Part shown: one piece after another, positions 42,801 to 51,259 of the stretch
Numbering within the stretch: position 1 is the first letter of the stretch
Layout: each line of letters begins with the position of its first letter
Assembly (NCBI GenBank): GCA_944324495.1
Contig: CALUWN010000011.1
Coordinates: forward strand, 1 to 62,943
Direction of reading: 5' to 3'
DNA from: an uncultured Mucispirillum sp.
Lineage (GTDB): Bacteria > Chrysiogenota > Deferribacteres > Deferribacterales > Mucispirillaceae
DNA: 62,943 nucleotides
The notes under the pieces: model-generated
What the model was told of the DNA's origin: nothing
What the model saw: the letters and a program-made list of their open reading frames with translations, nothing else
The model's database searches: none
Translations under genes and position numbers: made by a program

Positions 42801-43718
42801 TTATTTTAATAAATTTTCAATTTCTTCTCTATTTAACCCTTTTACACATATATATCTTGCATCTATAAAGCCATATTTTTCTTTTGGCAGTCTGTTTATA
42901 AATTCTTGATAATTAATCTGCCCTAGGTTTTCATAGCTTGATTCATCTTCTGGGTTACCATTAATTACAACAAGATTAATAATCCATTCTGCTATATTAT
43001 CATCTGTAACCATATCTTGGTTTTCAGATTCAACTGATGGGTTAAAAGGCAAAATAGTTGGCACAGTTTCTGTTATGGCATAGATACCTATAATAGTACC
43101 CTCATCATTTTCATAAAATTTTTGGCGTGCTTCATAAGCATTTATATACTGCAGACCTGTTACAAATGTGCTGAATTTTTCAACTACATTTTCAGCATTT
43201 ATTATAACATTTTCTAATAAATCAACATTTATTGTAACTTTTCTATGTATTCCTTGAAATTCAAAATAAGCATCATTATTACTAGATTTTAAAAGCTTGC
43301 TGTAAACTGCTGCTAATTCATGCTTGATATTTTCTTTATAAGGATATGTTTGTAGATTATTAATGGTATAACTTTCGTTATCATCTGTAATGGTTTCAGT
43401 GCACCCTAGAAAACTGCATAATTTTTTTATATAATCAAATGCTGCTAAATAATCATCAACACTTGAAAAGGATAGTATTCTTACTTCATAGGTTTTTGTA
43501 TTATTATCATAGGAAAGCTCAAAACCTCTGGCACTTTTTTTCTCAATACCAAGTAATATACATTCAAAACTACTAAGCTTTTCTTTTAAAAATTCCTCAT
43601 ATTCTGCATCATCTTTTTTTATCACATATTGAGAAAAATTTTGCCCAATATGTAATGCCTGCTTTACTGTTATACTGCCTACATTATGAATATCATTAAT
43701 AAAAAAATATACACTCAT
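42801..43718 (-). CDS. Hypothetical cytoplasmic protein resembling DUF4299
   Basis: 305 residues, no signal peptide or membrane segment. The beginning 'MSVYFFINDIHNVGSITVKQALHIG' and the length recall DUF4299 proteins, but this is from memory and only moderately convincing. Alternating helix and strand with no catalytic motif is visible. DUF4299 has no known function and is scattered among host-associated bacteria, which would fit lateral transfer. It lies between a cyclophilin-like lipoprotein gene and a WG-repeat lipoprotein gene, all on the minus strand with gaps under 20 bases. Confidence 0.5.
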   Translation of the reverse strand: MSVYFFINDIHNVGSITVKQALHIGQNFSQYVIKKDDAEYEEFLKEKLSSFECILLGIEKKSARGFELSYDNNTKTYEVRILSFSSVDDYLAAFDYIKKLCSFLGCTETITDDNESYTINNLQTYPYKENIKHELAAVYSKLLKSSNNDAYFEFQGIHRKVTINVDLLENVIINAENVVEKFSTFVTGLQYINAYEARQKFYENDEGTIIGIYAITETVPTILPFNPSVESENQDMVTDDNIAEWIINLVVINGNPEDESSYENLGQINYQEFINRLPKEKYGFIDARYICVKGLNREEIENLLK

Positions 43719-43735
43719 ATTATCTCTACTAATAT

Positions 43736-44206
43736 CTACTTTATATATACTTTCATACTATTTCCTGCTTTTGATAAAATATTATATATTTCACTGCTGC
43801 TAAGCCCTGTTATTTTTCCAAGCCTTGTATAGCTCCATGAATTACTGCCATACATTATAACCATATACCTGCCCTGATATAATAAAATATCACCAGATGA
43901 GGCATTTATGCTTTCATCATTTTTAGTAAGATTTTGTGGAAGGCTTCCCACCTTTTCAAAACCACCATAGTTTTCCATATTTATGGTGATAGCTCCGTTT
44001 TTTAATATTTCTTTTAATTCTTTTGCTGCCACGCTACTTGCAAACTCACAGGCAATCTCTTGATTATCCACCATTAAATAAAACATACCACCCTCAAAAT
44101 CTAAACTGTTACCCATATTGTTATTTGCAAAATTGTCATTAATATTTTCTGCATTACAGCCTGCAGAGCATAAAAGTAAAAATAAAAATGTTAATATTTT
44201 TTTCAT
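43736..44206 (-). CDS. Cyclophilin-like fold lipoprotein
   Basis: 156 residues. The signal peptide ends in 'LLCSAGCNAE' with a good lipobox. The mature domain follows the bacterial cyclophilin-like pattern: 'MFYLMVDNQEIACEFASSVAAKELKEIL', 'ITINMENYGGFEKVGSLPQNL', 'ASSGDILLYQGRYMVIMYGSNSWSYTRLGKITG'. Such domains (PF18050-type) resemble cyclophilins in fold but usually lack the isomerase Arg. The ligand is unknown. It is the promoter-proximal gene of the minus-strand accessory run and divergent from the metalloprotease gene. Confidence 0.75.
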   Translation of the reverse strand: MKKILTFLFLLLCSAGCNAENINDNFANNNMGNSLDFEGGMFYLMVDNQEIACEFASSVAAKELKEILKNGAITINMENYGGFEKVGSLPQNLTKNDESINASSGDILLYQGRYMVIMYGSNSWSYTRLGKITGLSSSEIYNILSKAGNSMKVYIK

Positions 44207-44316
44207 ACAAATTTCCTATAAATTAATGGTATATTAAATAGACTGTAATTTCAAGAAAATTTTATTGCTTGATTCTATTATATTTTAATACTATACTATT
44301 AAAAAGTAGGTTATTT

Positions 44317-45873
44317 ATGAAAAAATTAGTATTTATATCATGTATAGCATTATCTCTTTTTGGCTGTGGTGCAGATTTATCTATTGAACAAACCACTAAT
44401 AATGGGGGAAATTCCAGCAGTAATAACAGCAGTATTCAAACATCCACTGAAGGTGTAATAGATATTTCTTCTGGCAGTGTAGTATCTAATAACCCTGCAC
44501 CAGAAAATGCTTTACTTTATACCATTTCAAGCCATATACCACAAAGCCCTACTTATGACAGCATAACCGTTGATTATTCTTTAACTGGCTCATATAACTC
44601 AACTAATAACATATCTATGAAAGAAAATATAGCAAATATGAATAATAATATAAAAGATAAAAATAGAGATAATGACAGTATGCGTCATATTATAAAACAG
44701 CAGATAGATTTTAATAAAAAAGCAAAAGAAAATAATTATAAACCTATTTCTGAAAATAATACCATAAACTATAAAACAGTGCCTAATAATATTCAAATAA
44801 ACACAAAATGGCAAAATGTATATGTTATAAACGAACCTGCAACGCAAATACAAACTGCAACTAGTGCCACATGTATTGATATATCTAATAACGTTTATTT
44901 TTTTATAGATGATAGGGTAGATAGAAGCCAAATAGATACAACTCGTCTAAATGATATAAAAACAGAATTTGAGAAGGGATATTTATTGGTCCATGAAAAA
45001 TGTGGCAGTGAAGCAGATATTGATAATAATGGTAAAATAATCTTTTTATTTACACCAATAGGTGGTAACGTTTTAGGCTTTTTCTATACTGCTGATAAAT
45101 ACTCTAATAATTTTACAATACAAAGCGGTATTTATTCCAATGAAGCAGAGATAATGTATATTAATTCAGAATTTTTACAAAAAACAGTTGATTTTCAAGC
45201 AAATAAAAGGCTTTTAATTTCAACATTAATCCATGAATTTCACCATATGGCTTTATTTGATGTTCGCTTAAGGCAGGGTTTTGAACCATTTATGGATTAT
45301 TATATTAATGAGGGTCTATCTACACTTACTGCATATTATACAGGTTATGCTGATGTAATGCGTGATTATGTTTTAAATATGTTTGCATATGAAATGGATG
45401 TACCACTTGTAAATAATACACAAAATTTAAGCTATGGATATTCATATCTTTTTATGCGTTATTTTTACTATAGGTTTGGTGAAGCAGGGCTTAAAAAATT
45501 AATTAATTCACCATATACAGATTACAGAGCCTACGAAGCAGGAAGCAGTATGGCTTTTAATGATTTATATAAAGACTTTTTAAAAATGGTGCTTGTAACA
45601 GGCAGAAACGTAACAACTGATACCCGCTATAGTGTAGATGAGTTTAATAATAAAGAAGGCAGTGCAGAATATGAAAAAAGCTATATTTCACTTGCAGAAA
45701 TGATGGATATATTTATAGCTACTCCACCTTTTGATGAAACATTTACCACAACTCATGGGTATGACGCAAAAAATGTCCCACCTTATACTTTTCAGTATAA
45801 AAAATGGCTTTCTATGCCTGAAAATATTACACTAAAAGGTACTAATACTACTACATTTTATACGCTGTTTTAA
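44317..45873 (+). CDS. Lipoprotein zinc metalloprotease (M30 hyicolysin-like)
   Basis: 518 residues from ATG 44317. The lipoprotein signal ends in 'LSLFGCGAD' (Cys17). A Ser/Asn/Thr-rich stretch of about 70 residues follows, then a domain with 'STLIHEFHHMALF' near residue 305, the zinc-binding HEXXH, and 'INEGLSTLTAYYTGY' about 25 residues later, supplying the third ligand Glu as in gluzincins. The HE-x-x-H...EGLS pattern resembles the M30 hyicolysin family. It is likely an outer-membrane or surface lipoprotein protease; targets could be host or mucus proteins, or the cell's own envelope proteins. An in-frame TTG upstream would precede the signal peptide by 16 residues and is unlikely. Confidence 0.75.
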   Translation: MKKLVFISCIALSLFGCGADLSIEQTTNNGGNSSSNNSSIQTSTEGVIDISSGSVVSNNPAPENALLYTISSHIPQSPTYDSITVDYSLTGSYNSTNNISMKENIANMNNNIKDKNRDNDSMRHIIKQQIDFNKKAKENNYKPISENNTINYKTVPNNIQINTKWQNVYVINEPATQIQTATSATCIDISNNVYFFIDDRVDRSQIDTTRLNDIKTEFEKGYLLVHEKCGSEADIDNNGKIIFLFTPIGGNVLGFFYTADKYSNNFTIQSGIYSNEAEIMYINSEFLQKTVDFQANKRLLISTLIHEFHHMALFDVRLRQGFEPFMDYYINEGLSTLTAYYTGYADVMRDYVLNMFAYEMDVPLVNNTQNLSYGYSYLFMRYFYYRFGEAGLKKLINSPYTDYRAYEAGSSMAFNDLYKDFLKMVLVTGRNVTTDTRYSVDEFNNKEGSAEYEKSYISLAEMMDIFIATPPFDETFTTTHGYDAKNVPPYTFQYKKWLSMPENITLKGTNTTTFYTLF

Positions 45874-46008
45874 AGATTTCGCCTAAACATTACATTTACT
45901 CTATTTTTATATTATTTCCTACTGATTAAGTATGATATGGAATTTAAGGACAGAAAAAGGTTGCTAAAAATATAGATTTTTAGGAAATTTTAAGCATAAA
46001 AACCCTTG

Positions 46009-46029
46009 CATATTACAATCTGTAATATG
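46009..46029. repeat. Perfect 9-3-9 palindrome in an intergenic region
   Basis: CATATTACA (46009-46017), ATC, TGTAATATG (46021-46029) is an isolated perfect inverted repeat in the 254-base gap between two converging genes. It lacks a T-run, so it is not an obvious terminator. It could be an operator or the first stem of a small RNA. Confidence 0.5.
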
Positions 46030-46058
46030 GGAAAAGAAAACTGGGGATTATAAGTGGA

Positions 46059-46080
46059 CTGCCTTAAAGAAATAAGGCAG
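46059..46080. terminator. Hairpin between the converging metalloprotease and dksA genes
   Basis: CTGCCTTA (46059-46066) and TAAGGCAG (46073-46080) form an eight-pair stem with a six-base loop. No T-run follows on the plus strand. It may be a weak terminator or part of a structured RNA together with the palindrome upstream. Confidence 0.4.
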
Positions 46081-46090
46081 CCTTATATAT

Positions 46091-46115
46091 TCAAAAGGGG
46101 AAAAATAAGCCCCTT
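46091..46115 (-). terminator. Probable terminator of the tkt-rlmB-rlmH-dksA operon
   Basis: AAGGGG (46095-46100) and CCCCTT (46110-46115) form a GC-rich stem with a nine-base loop. Read on the minus strand it is followed by TTTT-type bases. It lies about 13 bases past the dksA stop codon. Confidence 0.5.
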
Positions 46116-46127
46116 AAAAAAGACTTC

Positions 46128-46493
46128 TTACATTTTGATTAAGCCTTTTTGCTCCAGTTCGTTTTTGCATTCAGTGCAGTACCTTGCAAACGGCACATAC
46201 TCAAGCCTTTTTGGGCTTATTTCGTCTTCACATTCAATGCAGACACCGTATGTATCGTTTTCAATACGCTGTAATGCTTGATCAACAAGTCTTAGTTTAA
46301 GAGCATCAGTTTCAACTCTGCCAAGCATAATATTTTTGTTATAAATATTATAAGCCTCATCGGCAGTATCTTGAATACCGTCAGAGCCAAGCTCCAACGC
46401 TTCGTTATACTTGCTGTTAAGAGTTTCAATTAACTCTTTTTTCATAGCAAGAAGTTTCTCACGGAAATGCTCTTTAGTCGCCTTATCCATCAT
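46128..46493 (-). CDS. dksA: DksA/TraR-family C4 zinc-finger protein
   Basis: 121 residues. A long N-terminal coiled coil with 'SDGIQDTADEAYNIYNK' at its tip is followed by a four-cysteine zinc finger ('CIECEDEISPKRLEYVPFARYCTEC'). DksA binds the RNA polymerase secondary channel and, with ppGpp, tunes stress and rRNA transcription. The coiled-coil tip keeps acidic residues in 'DTADEA', near the Asp-Asp-x-Ala pattern needed for activity. It ends a four-gene operon and follows rlmH by six bases with GGAG before ATG-ATG. Confidence 0.88.
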   Translation of the reverse strand: MMDKATKEHFREKLLAMKKELIETLNSKYNEALELGSDGIQDTADEAYNIYNKNIMLGRVETDALKLRLVDQALQRIENDTYGVCIECEDEISPKRLEYVPFARYCTECKNELEQKGLIKM

Positions 46494-46499
46494 ATGCTC

Positions 46500-46928
46500 C
46501 TACTTGTGATAGGGATGCCCAGTAATTATGGTTACTGCCCTGTATATCTGTTCTGCCATTACCATAAGGCTTAGCTTATAGGAAAATGTCATATCAGAAA
46601 GTGACAAAAACTCGGTTGCAGCACTACGTGCTTGAAGTGATAACCCAGTTGCTTCACCTATTACAAAAGTTATATTTTTTGAAAGGCTGCGTTTTACTTT
46701 AAACCACTCCGCAAACCCTTCACTTGTGTACTTTTTACCACCTGCATCCATTGCTATAATTATTTCTGCAGTGTTTTGTTTATTTAATTTTTCAAAATAC
46801 TTTCCGCCCTCACCTAATTCTGCTAATTCCAGTTTAAAATATGGTGTAAGCCGTTTTTGGTATTCCTTTATAAAATCTAGTACTTCCTTATCCTTAACTT
46901 TTCCTTCAACAGCAAGTTTAACAACCAT
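46500..46928 (-). CDS. rlmH: 23S rRNA pseudouridine-1915 N3-methyltransferase RlmH
   Basis: 142 residues of the SPOUT family. It methylates pseudouridine 1915 of helix 69 in assembled ribosomes. The knot motif 'ITFVIGEATGLS' corresponds to the usual F-x-I-G-G-A-x-G SAM-binding loop. The ending 'MAEQIYRAVTIITGHPYHK' is the highly conserved C-terminus (E-Q-x-Y-R-A...H-P-Y-H). Length is about ten residues shorter than E. coli, mostly at the N-terminus. It starts three bases after the rlmB stop codon. Confidence 0.94.
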   Translation of the reverse strand: MVVKLAVEGKVKDKEVLDFIKEYQKRLTPYFKLELAELGEGGKYFEKLNKQNTAEIIIAMDAGGKKYTSEGFAEWFKVKRSLSKNITFVIGEATGLSLQARSAATEFLSLSDMTFSYKLSLMVMAEQIYRAVTIITGHPYHK

Positions 46929-46931
46929 ATA

Positions 46932-47618
46932 TTACCTGCTGAAAAGCTGATAAAGGATAACAGCACAGCTCATAGATGCATTCAGCGAATCAATATCTGA
47001 TAACATATTGATTTTTAGTTTATAATCAGCACGTTCCAAAATACTTTCTCTAATACCTCTGCCCTCTGAGCCTATTATAACACCAAGTGGAAATTTTACA
47101 ATAGATGATGTTTCTTTTAAATTAACATCACCATTAATATCAGCAGCAGCAATTTTAAAACCAATTTGCTTAAATTCATCAATTGCCTGCCCTAAATTTA
47201 CCACTTGGCAAATATTTGTATAAAATAAAGCACCTGCACTGGCTTTAAAAACAGCAGGGCTTACTTGTGCCTGGTCATGCCTTGGGATAATTATATTTCT
47301 TATTCCAAAACAATGGCAGGCCCTAATTATTGCCCCAAAATTATGAGGGTCTTGTATCTTATCTAAAAATACAACACCTTCCGTATTTTTACTTGATTTT
47401 AGCATATCTTTTAATTCAACATACTCAAAATCATCTACTTCACAAACAACCCCTTGAGTTTCAGTTCCGTATTTTTCTTCAAAAGCACGCCTGCCTAAAA
47501 CTTCAAAAGGAACGTTTATATTATCAAAATGGATGCTTGCACCCTGCCTAACAATTATCTTTTTTGCCTTACCGCATTTTTTTGCTTCAATTACTGGGTT
47601 TCTGCCTGATATAATCAA
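46932..47618 (-). CDS. rlmB: 23S rRNA 2'-O-ribose methyltransferase RlmB (TrmH family)
   Basis: 228 residues. It has an N-terminal substrate-binding domain starting 'MIISGRNPVIEA' (the RlmB/SpoU start) and a SPOUT domain with 'FLDKIQDPHNFGAIIRACHCFGI' (motif 1, catalytic Arg and Asn), 'PLGVIIGSEGRGI' (motif 2) and 'INMLSDIDSLNASMSCAVILYQL' (motif 3). Most likely it methylates G2251 of 23S rRNA. A TrmH-like tRNA target is possible but less likely given the N-terminal domain. It lies one base after tkt and just before rlmH, forming a translation-linked operon. Confidence 0.9.
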   Translation of the reverse strand: MIISGRNPVIEAKKCGKAKKIIVRQGASIHFDNINVPFEVLGRRAFEEKYGTETQGVVCEVDDFEYVELKDMLKSSKNTEGVVFLDKIQDPHNFGAIIRACHCFGIRNIIIPRHDQAQVSPAVFKASAGALFYTNICQVVNLGQAIDEFKQIGFKIAAADINGDVNLKETSSIVKFPLGVIIGSEGRGIRESILERADYKLKINMLSDIDSLNASMSCAVILYQLFSR

Positions 47619-47619
47619 T

Positions 47620-49545
47620 TTATTTACCCAGTTCTTTTAATATTTTATCTGCTACTTTTGCAGGGCTTAAGCCAAGCATATCATAAACTTCATCAGCATT
47701 ACCAGATACTGGAAATTCTTCCACACCATAAGGGGTAATGTTTAACATTTGTTTCTTTCTTAAAGACATATTTGCAAGGGTAGAAAAAAGCCCAGTAGAT
47801 GAAATATGGTCTTCATAAGTAAATATATTTTTATAACCTGCTATGCTTGTAAAAGCATTATCAGATAAATAAGCAGGAGTAGGCACGTTTATTACTGCTA
47901 ACTCTATGCCTTTTTCTTTTAATATTTCATACACTCGGCAGGCTCTATATAATGTAGCACCATATGCTAAAATTGCACCGTCTTTACCCTGCCTGATAGT
48001 GCTTACTTCGCCATATTTAAACTCATAGTTTTCATCAAAAAACACAGAGCCGTCTTCTTTTGTAATAACAGGCACTTTAGACCTGCCCATAGCCACATGG
48101 AAATTGCCACTTTCTTTTGCCACATACCTAATAACAGTATCTACTTCATTAGGGTCTGCAGGGCATATTATATTAAAGCCAAAAATATTTCTTAAAAGCC
48201 CAATGTAATCAACACACATATGAGTTTTACCGTCTTCACCAACATCAACACCTACGTGAGTTGTTACAACTTTTAAATTAGATGAGTTTATTTCGTTAAG
48301 CCTGTGCTGGTTATAAACTTCATCTACACCAAACATACCAAAATCTGCAAAAAAGCTGATAACTCCATTAACAGAAGCTGCCCCTGCACATACTGCTGTA
48401 TGGTGCTCTGCTATACCACTTTGGAAAAAGTTTTCTGGATAGTTTTTCTCTACACCGTTTGTTTTTACAGAGCCTGCTAAGTCACAGTCAAAAACAATAA
48501 TATCTGTCTGACCTTCTGCTTTGTTTAGCTTAACAAGGTCTAATAAAGCAGCACCAAATGCACTTCTATTATCAGTTTTCACATCTGCTGCATACATTAT
48601 CCTTTTTCCTGTTGCAATATTTGCCCTTGGGTTTTCTGCTTTTATGTGAGGAGCTGCCCACATAAAACCTTTTCTCATTTCTTTATAATAGTCAAGCTTT
48701 GGTTCAAGTTGTAGTTCTTCCATAGCTTTATAGTATTGCTCTTCTGAAAGTGGTGCACCGTGGAATGATGATACGTGTTCCATAAAAGAAACCCCTGAGC
48801 CCATTTTAGTATTTGCAATAATACAAACAGGTTTTGGGCATGATTTTGCTTTTAATAATGCACCTGTAATATCTTTATAGTCATGGCCGTCAATACTAAT
48901 AACTTCCCAGCCATCTGATTTATAGCTTTCTGCAATATCCATAGCTGGCATAACTTGTGATATATCACCAGAAATTTGTAAACAGTTATAGTCAACAATA
49001 ACAGTAATATTTGAAAGGTTATATTTTGAAGCAAAACGTCTGGCTTCTGTAATCTGCCCTTTTTCGTGTTCGCCATCGCCCATGAAAACAAATACATCAA
49101 ACTCATGACCAGAAACCCTGCCAGCAACTGCCATACCGCAGGCTGCTGATAAGCCTTGACCTAAGTTACCAGTAGTCCATTCCACACCGGGAATAGAGCG
49201 TTCAATATGCCCTTCGTACATACTGCCTGCTTTTCTAAAATAAGCAATATATTCTTCCTGTGGTAATATACCAATACGTGCAAGGCTTGAATAAACTGCA
49301 GGTGATATGTGGCCGTGAGATACTATTATTCTATCACGAGATAAATCGTTAATATTAAATTTATTTATATTAGCAATATGATAAACAGTAAGCAACGCAT
49401 CTATTGTAGACATAGAACCACCCGGGTGTCCGCTTGCTGCTAAAGTTGTCATGGTTAAAATATCACCACGGCAAATACGTGCTTCGCTTTTTAATTTTTC
49501 ATAATCAATATTAGCAATTCTACTTGAGAATTCTTGAAAATTCAT
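47620..49545 (-). CDS. tkt: Transketolase
   Basis: 641 residues in one chain, covering the TPP-binding, pyrimidine and C-terminal domains. The TPP motif is 'GDGEHEKGQITEARRFASKY' followed by 'VDYN' (the GDG...N pattern). 'AASGHPGGSMSTIDALL' and 'SHGHISPAVYSSL' are conserved active-site segments. 'FFQSGIAEHHTAVCAGAASV' holds the catalytic Glu. The sequence resembles the shorter archaeal/Clostridium-type transketolases fused into one chain more than the E. coli form. It moves two-carbon units in the non-oxidative pentose phosphate pathway. It is the first gene of the operon; its upstream gap is shared with the MATE leader on the other strand. Confidence 0.93.
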   Translation of the reverse strand: MNFQEFSSRIANIDYEKLKSEARICRGDILTMTTLAASGHPGGSMSTIDALLTVYHIANINKFNINDLSRDRIIVSHGHISPAVYSSLARIGILPQEEYIAYFRKAGSMYEGHIERSIPGVEWTTGNLGQGLSAACGMAVAGRVSGHEFDVFVFMGDGEHEKGQITEARRFASKYNLSNITVIVDYNCLQISGDISQVMPAMDIAESYKSDGWEVISIDGHDYKDITGALLKAKSCPKPVCIIANTKMGSGVSFMEHVSSFHGAPLSEEQYYKAMEELQLEPKLDYYKEMRKGFMWAAPHIKAENPRANIATGKRIMYAADVKTDNRSAFGAALLDLVKLNKAEGQTDIIVFDCDLAGSVKTNGVEKNYPENFFQSGIAEHHTAVCAGAASVNGVISFFADFGMFGVDEVYNQHRLNEINSSNLKVVTTHVGVDVGEDGKTHMCVDYIGLLRNIFGFNIICPADPNEVDTVIRYVAKESGNFHVAMGRSKVPVITKEDGSVFFDENYEFKYGEVSTIRQGKDGAILAYGATLYRACRVYEILKEKGIELAVINVPTPAYLSDNAFTSIAGYKNIFTYEDHISSTGLFSTLANMSLRKKQMLNITPYGVEEFPVSGNADEVYDMLGLSPAKVADKILKELGK

Positions 49546-49669
49546 ATTATTTCCCTATACAATTTTCTTACATTGGCAGTTTTAAAAATAACTACTTGAA
49601 TGGAAGATAACCATATAAAACAATTATGTCAATAAAAAAAGCATACTTTTTTAATTTTATTTTTTTAAT

Positions 49670-49698
49670 TTGACTTTCATATTATTTTATATTATAGT
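49670..49698 (+). promoter_or_regulatory. Sigma-70 promoter for the MATE transporter pair
   Basis: TTGACT (49670-49675), a 17-base spacer and TATAGT (49693-49698) give a near-consensus vegetative promoter. Transcription would begin near 49705, leaving a leader of about 210 bases before the first MATE gene. Confidence 0.7.
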
Positions 49699-49717
49699 GA
49701 CATCGTAGGTGTCTATT

Positions 49718-49798
49718 ATGAATTTATATCCACAAGACTCATATTATTCAAAACTTTCTTTTGATAGGTTTTTTATTAAACCACCACTTTGTATCTGA
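49718..49798 (+). CDS. Possible 26-residue leader peptide
   Basis: An ATG with AGGTG seven bases upstream opens 26 codons ending in TGA: MNLYPQDSYYSKL, then a stretch with two Phe, two Pro, Leu, Cys and Ile. It starts about 13 bases after the predicted transcription start and ends 116 bases before the MATE gene. Position and size suit a regulatory leader peptide whose translation alters folding of the downstream RNA. There is no homology I can name, and a chance ORF is possible. Confidence 0.4.
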   Translation: MNLYPQDSYYSKLSFDRFFIKPPLCI

Positions 49799-49851
49799 CA
49801 ATATCTTTATATCTTATTTTAAGCTGAAATTTTAAATGTTAATTTTATTAA

Positions 49852-49888
49852 AGGCTAAAATTACGCCCTTAGTGCGTCTATTTTGCCT
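49852..49888 (+). promoter_or_regulatory. Hairpin in the MATE leader
   Basis: AGGC, AAAAT and ACGC on the left pair with GCGT, ATTTT and GCCT on the right, with one- or two-base bulges and a short loop. It ends 26 bases before the first MATE start codon. A-rich rather than T-rich sequence follows, so it is not a simple terminator. Confidence 0.45.
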
Positions 49889-49914
49889 AAAAAACATATT
49901 ATTAGTGAATTACT

Positions 49915-51255
49915 ATGGAATCAAAACAATCAAACATTGTAACTTTAAATGAAACGAAACTTTTTTATAAGTTTGCTGTGCCTAATATATTAAGCCTTGT
50001 GCTGCTTTCTTCTGCTGGTATTGTAGATGCCATATTTATTGGCAGATATGTAGATGAAATAAGTTTGGCAGCAGTAAACACTGCAAACCCTGTATATAGT
50101 TTTATATGGGGCTTATCTATGATGATAATGATAGGTGGAGCTGTTGCTGCAGGCAAATATTTTGGAGAAAAAAATATAAAAGCAGCTAATGAAGTTTTTA
50201 CAAACTCTATTATTGCTGTGTTTTTGGTATCAGTTGTATTATCTGTACTTATATTTTTATTTGCAGATAATATTATAAGACTTATTGGTGGAAGTGAAAA
50301 AACTACCCCTATTGCTGTTACCTATTTACAAACTATATTACCATTTATAGTTTTTACAACCATAGGTTATGGGTTATCTGTTTTTGCAAGAGTTGACGGA
50401 TTTCCTATGCTTGCTTCACTTGCATTAATAATGGGTGCATTAACTAATATTATATTAGATGCCATATTTATTGCAGTATTAAAGATGGGTGTTGCTGGTG
50501 CAGCCTATGCTACAGGTATTTCTTTTATTGTAAGCTTTTTAATACTTTTTATCCACTTTGCAAGGAAAAAAGGAAATTTAAGAATTACACTTCAACTGCG
50601 TAATTTCAGCCATATTATTAAAACAAGCTACAACGGATTATCAGAATTTTTAAATGAAATATCTGTCGGTATTACTATGGCACTATTTAATATAATAATG
50701 ATGAAATATGCTCAGGAAGAAGGGGTGGCAGCTTTTACAGCCATAAACTATATTATGTGGCTTGGTAATATGGTAAACTACGGTGCTGCTGATACTTTAA
50801 ACCCGCTTATTTCTACAAATTACGGGGCAGGAAAATTTGACCGCATAAAAAACATATTAAAAACTGGTGCTTTTTTCACACTGTTAAATGGGTTTGGAAT
50901 ATTTTTAACAATACTGTTTTTCAGCCATGAGCTTACTTCTTTATTTATTAAAGATACATCATCTAATGCTTATAATATATCTATTGCATTTATGAGCTAT
51001 GTAAAATGGGCGTTCTTTTTAAGCGGTATTAATATGGTGCTTTCATCATACTTTACTGCAATGCTTAGGCCAAAAGAATCGGCAGTGATAGCTTCCCTGC
51101 GTTCATTAATTATGCCCTATTTTATGCTTTTACTGCTTCCAAAACTACTGGAAATCAAAGGTGTATATTTAACCATACCAGTTAGTGAAATTGTTACTTT
51201 TATTACAGCTTTAACATTATTTGTTTTAAGCTCCAAATTTTTATTAAAAAGGTGA
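49915..51255 (+). CDS. MATE-family multidrug/sodium antiporter, first of pair
   Basis: 446 residues with twelve membrane helices in two six-helix bundles, which show the internal pseudo-symmetry of MATE proteins. It exports organic cations or drugs in exchange for Na+ or H+. Family residues near the start ('LFYKFAVPNILSLVLLSSAGIVDAIFIGRYV') and the repeat in the second half are visible. It belongs with NorM/DinF-like bacterial MATEs of the MepA type. The downstream gene starts four bases after its stop codon and encodes a related protein, so the two are cotranscribed behind the promoter and leader described above. Confidence 0.9.
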   Translation: MESKQSNIVTLNETKLFYKFAVPNILSLVLLSSAGIVDAIFIGRYVDEISLAAVNTANPVYSFIWGLSMMIMIGGAVAAGKYFGEKNIKAANEVFTNSIIAVFLVSVVLSVLIFLFADNIIRLIGGSEKTTPIAVTYLQTILPFIVFTTIGYGLSVFARVDGFPMLASLALIMGALTNIILDAIFIAVLKMGVAGAAYATGISFIVSFLILFIHFARKKGNLRITLQLRNFSHIIKTSYNGLSEFLNEISVGITMALFNIIMMKYAQEEGVAAFTAINYIMWLGNMVNYGAADTLNPLISTNYGAGKFDRIKNILKTGAFFTLLNGFGIFLTILFFSHELTSLFIKDTSSNAYNISIAFMSYVKWAFFLSGINMVLSSYFTAMLRPKESAVIASLRSLIMPYFMLLLLPKLLEIKGVYLTIPVSEIVTFITALTLFVLSSKFLLKR

Positions 51256-51259
51256 TATT

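Larger units (their letters stand above)
49546..49914. other. Regulatory gap with promoter, short leader ORF and hairpin
   Basis: 369 bases between divergent tkt and the first MATE gene. The plus strand carries a consensus promoter (49670-49698), a 26-codon ORF (49718-49798) and a hairpin (49852-49888) before the MATE start. No other gene is seen. The tkt promoter should lie in the first 100 bases but was not identified with confidence. Confidence 0.7.

Noticed and set aside
45874-45890. Reverse-strand TTTAGGCGAAATCTTT resembling the hairpin repeat core
   Set aside because: The match is short and lacks the GAGC half. It is too weak to count as another repeat copy.
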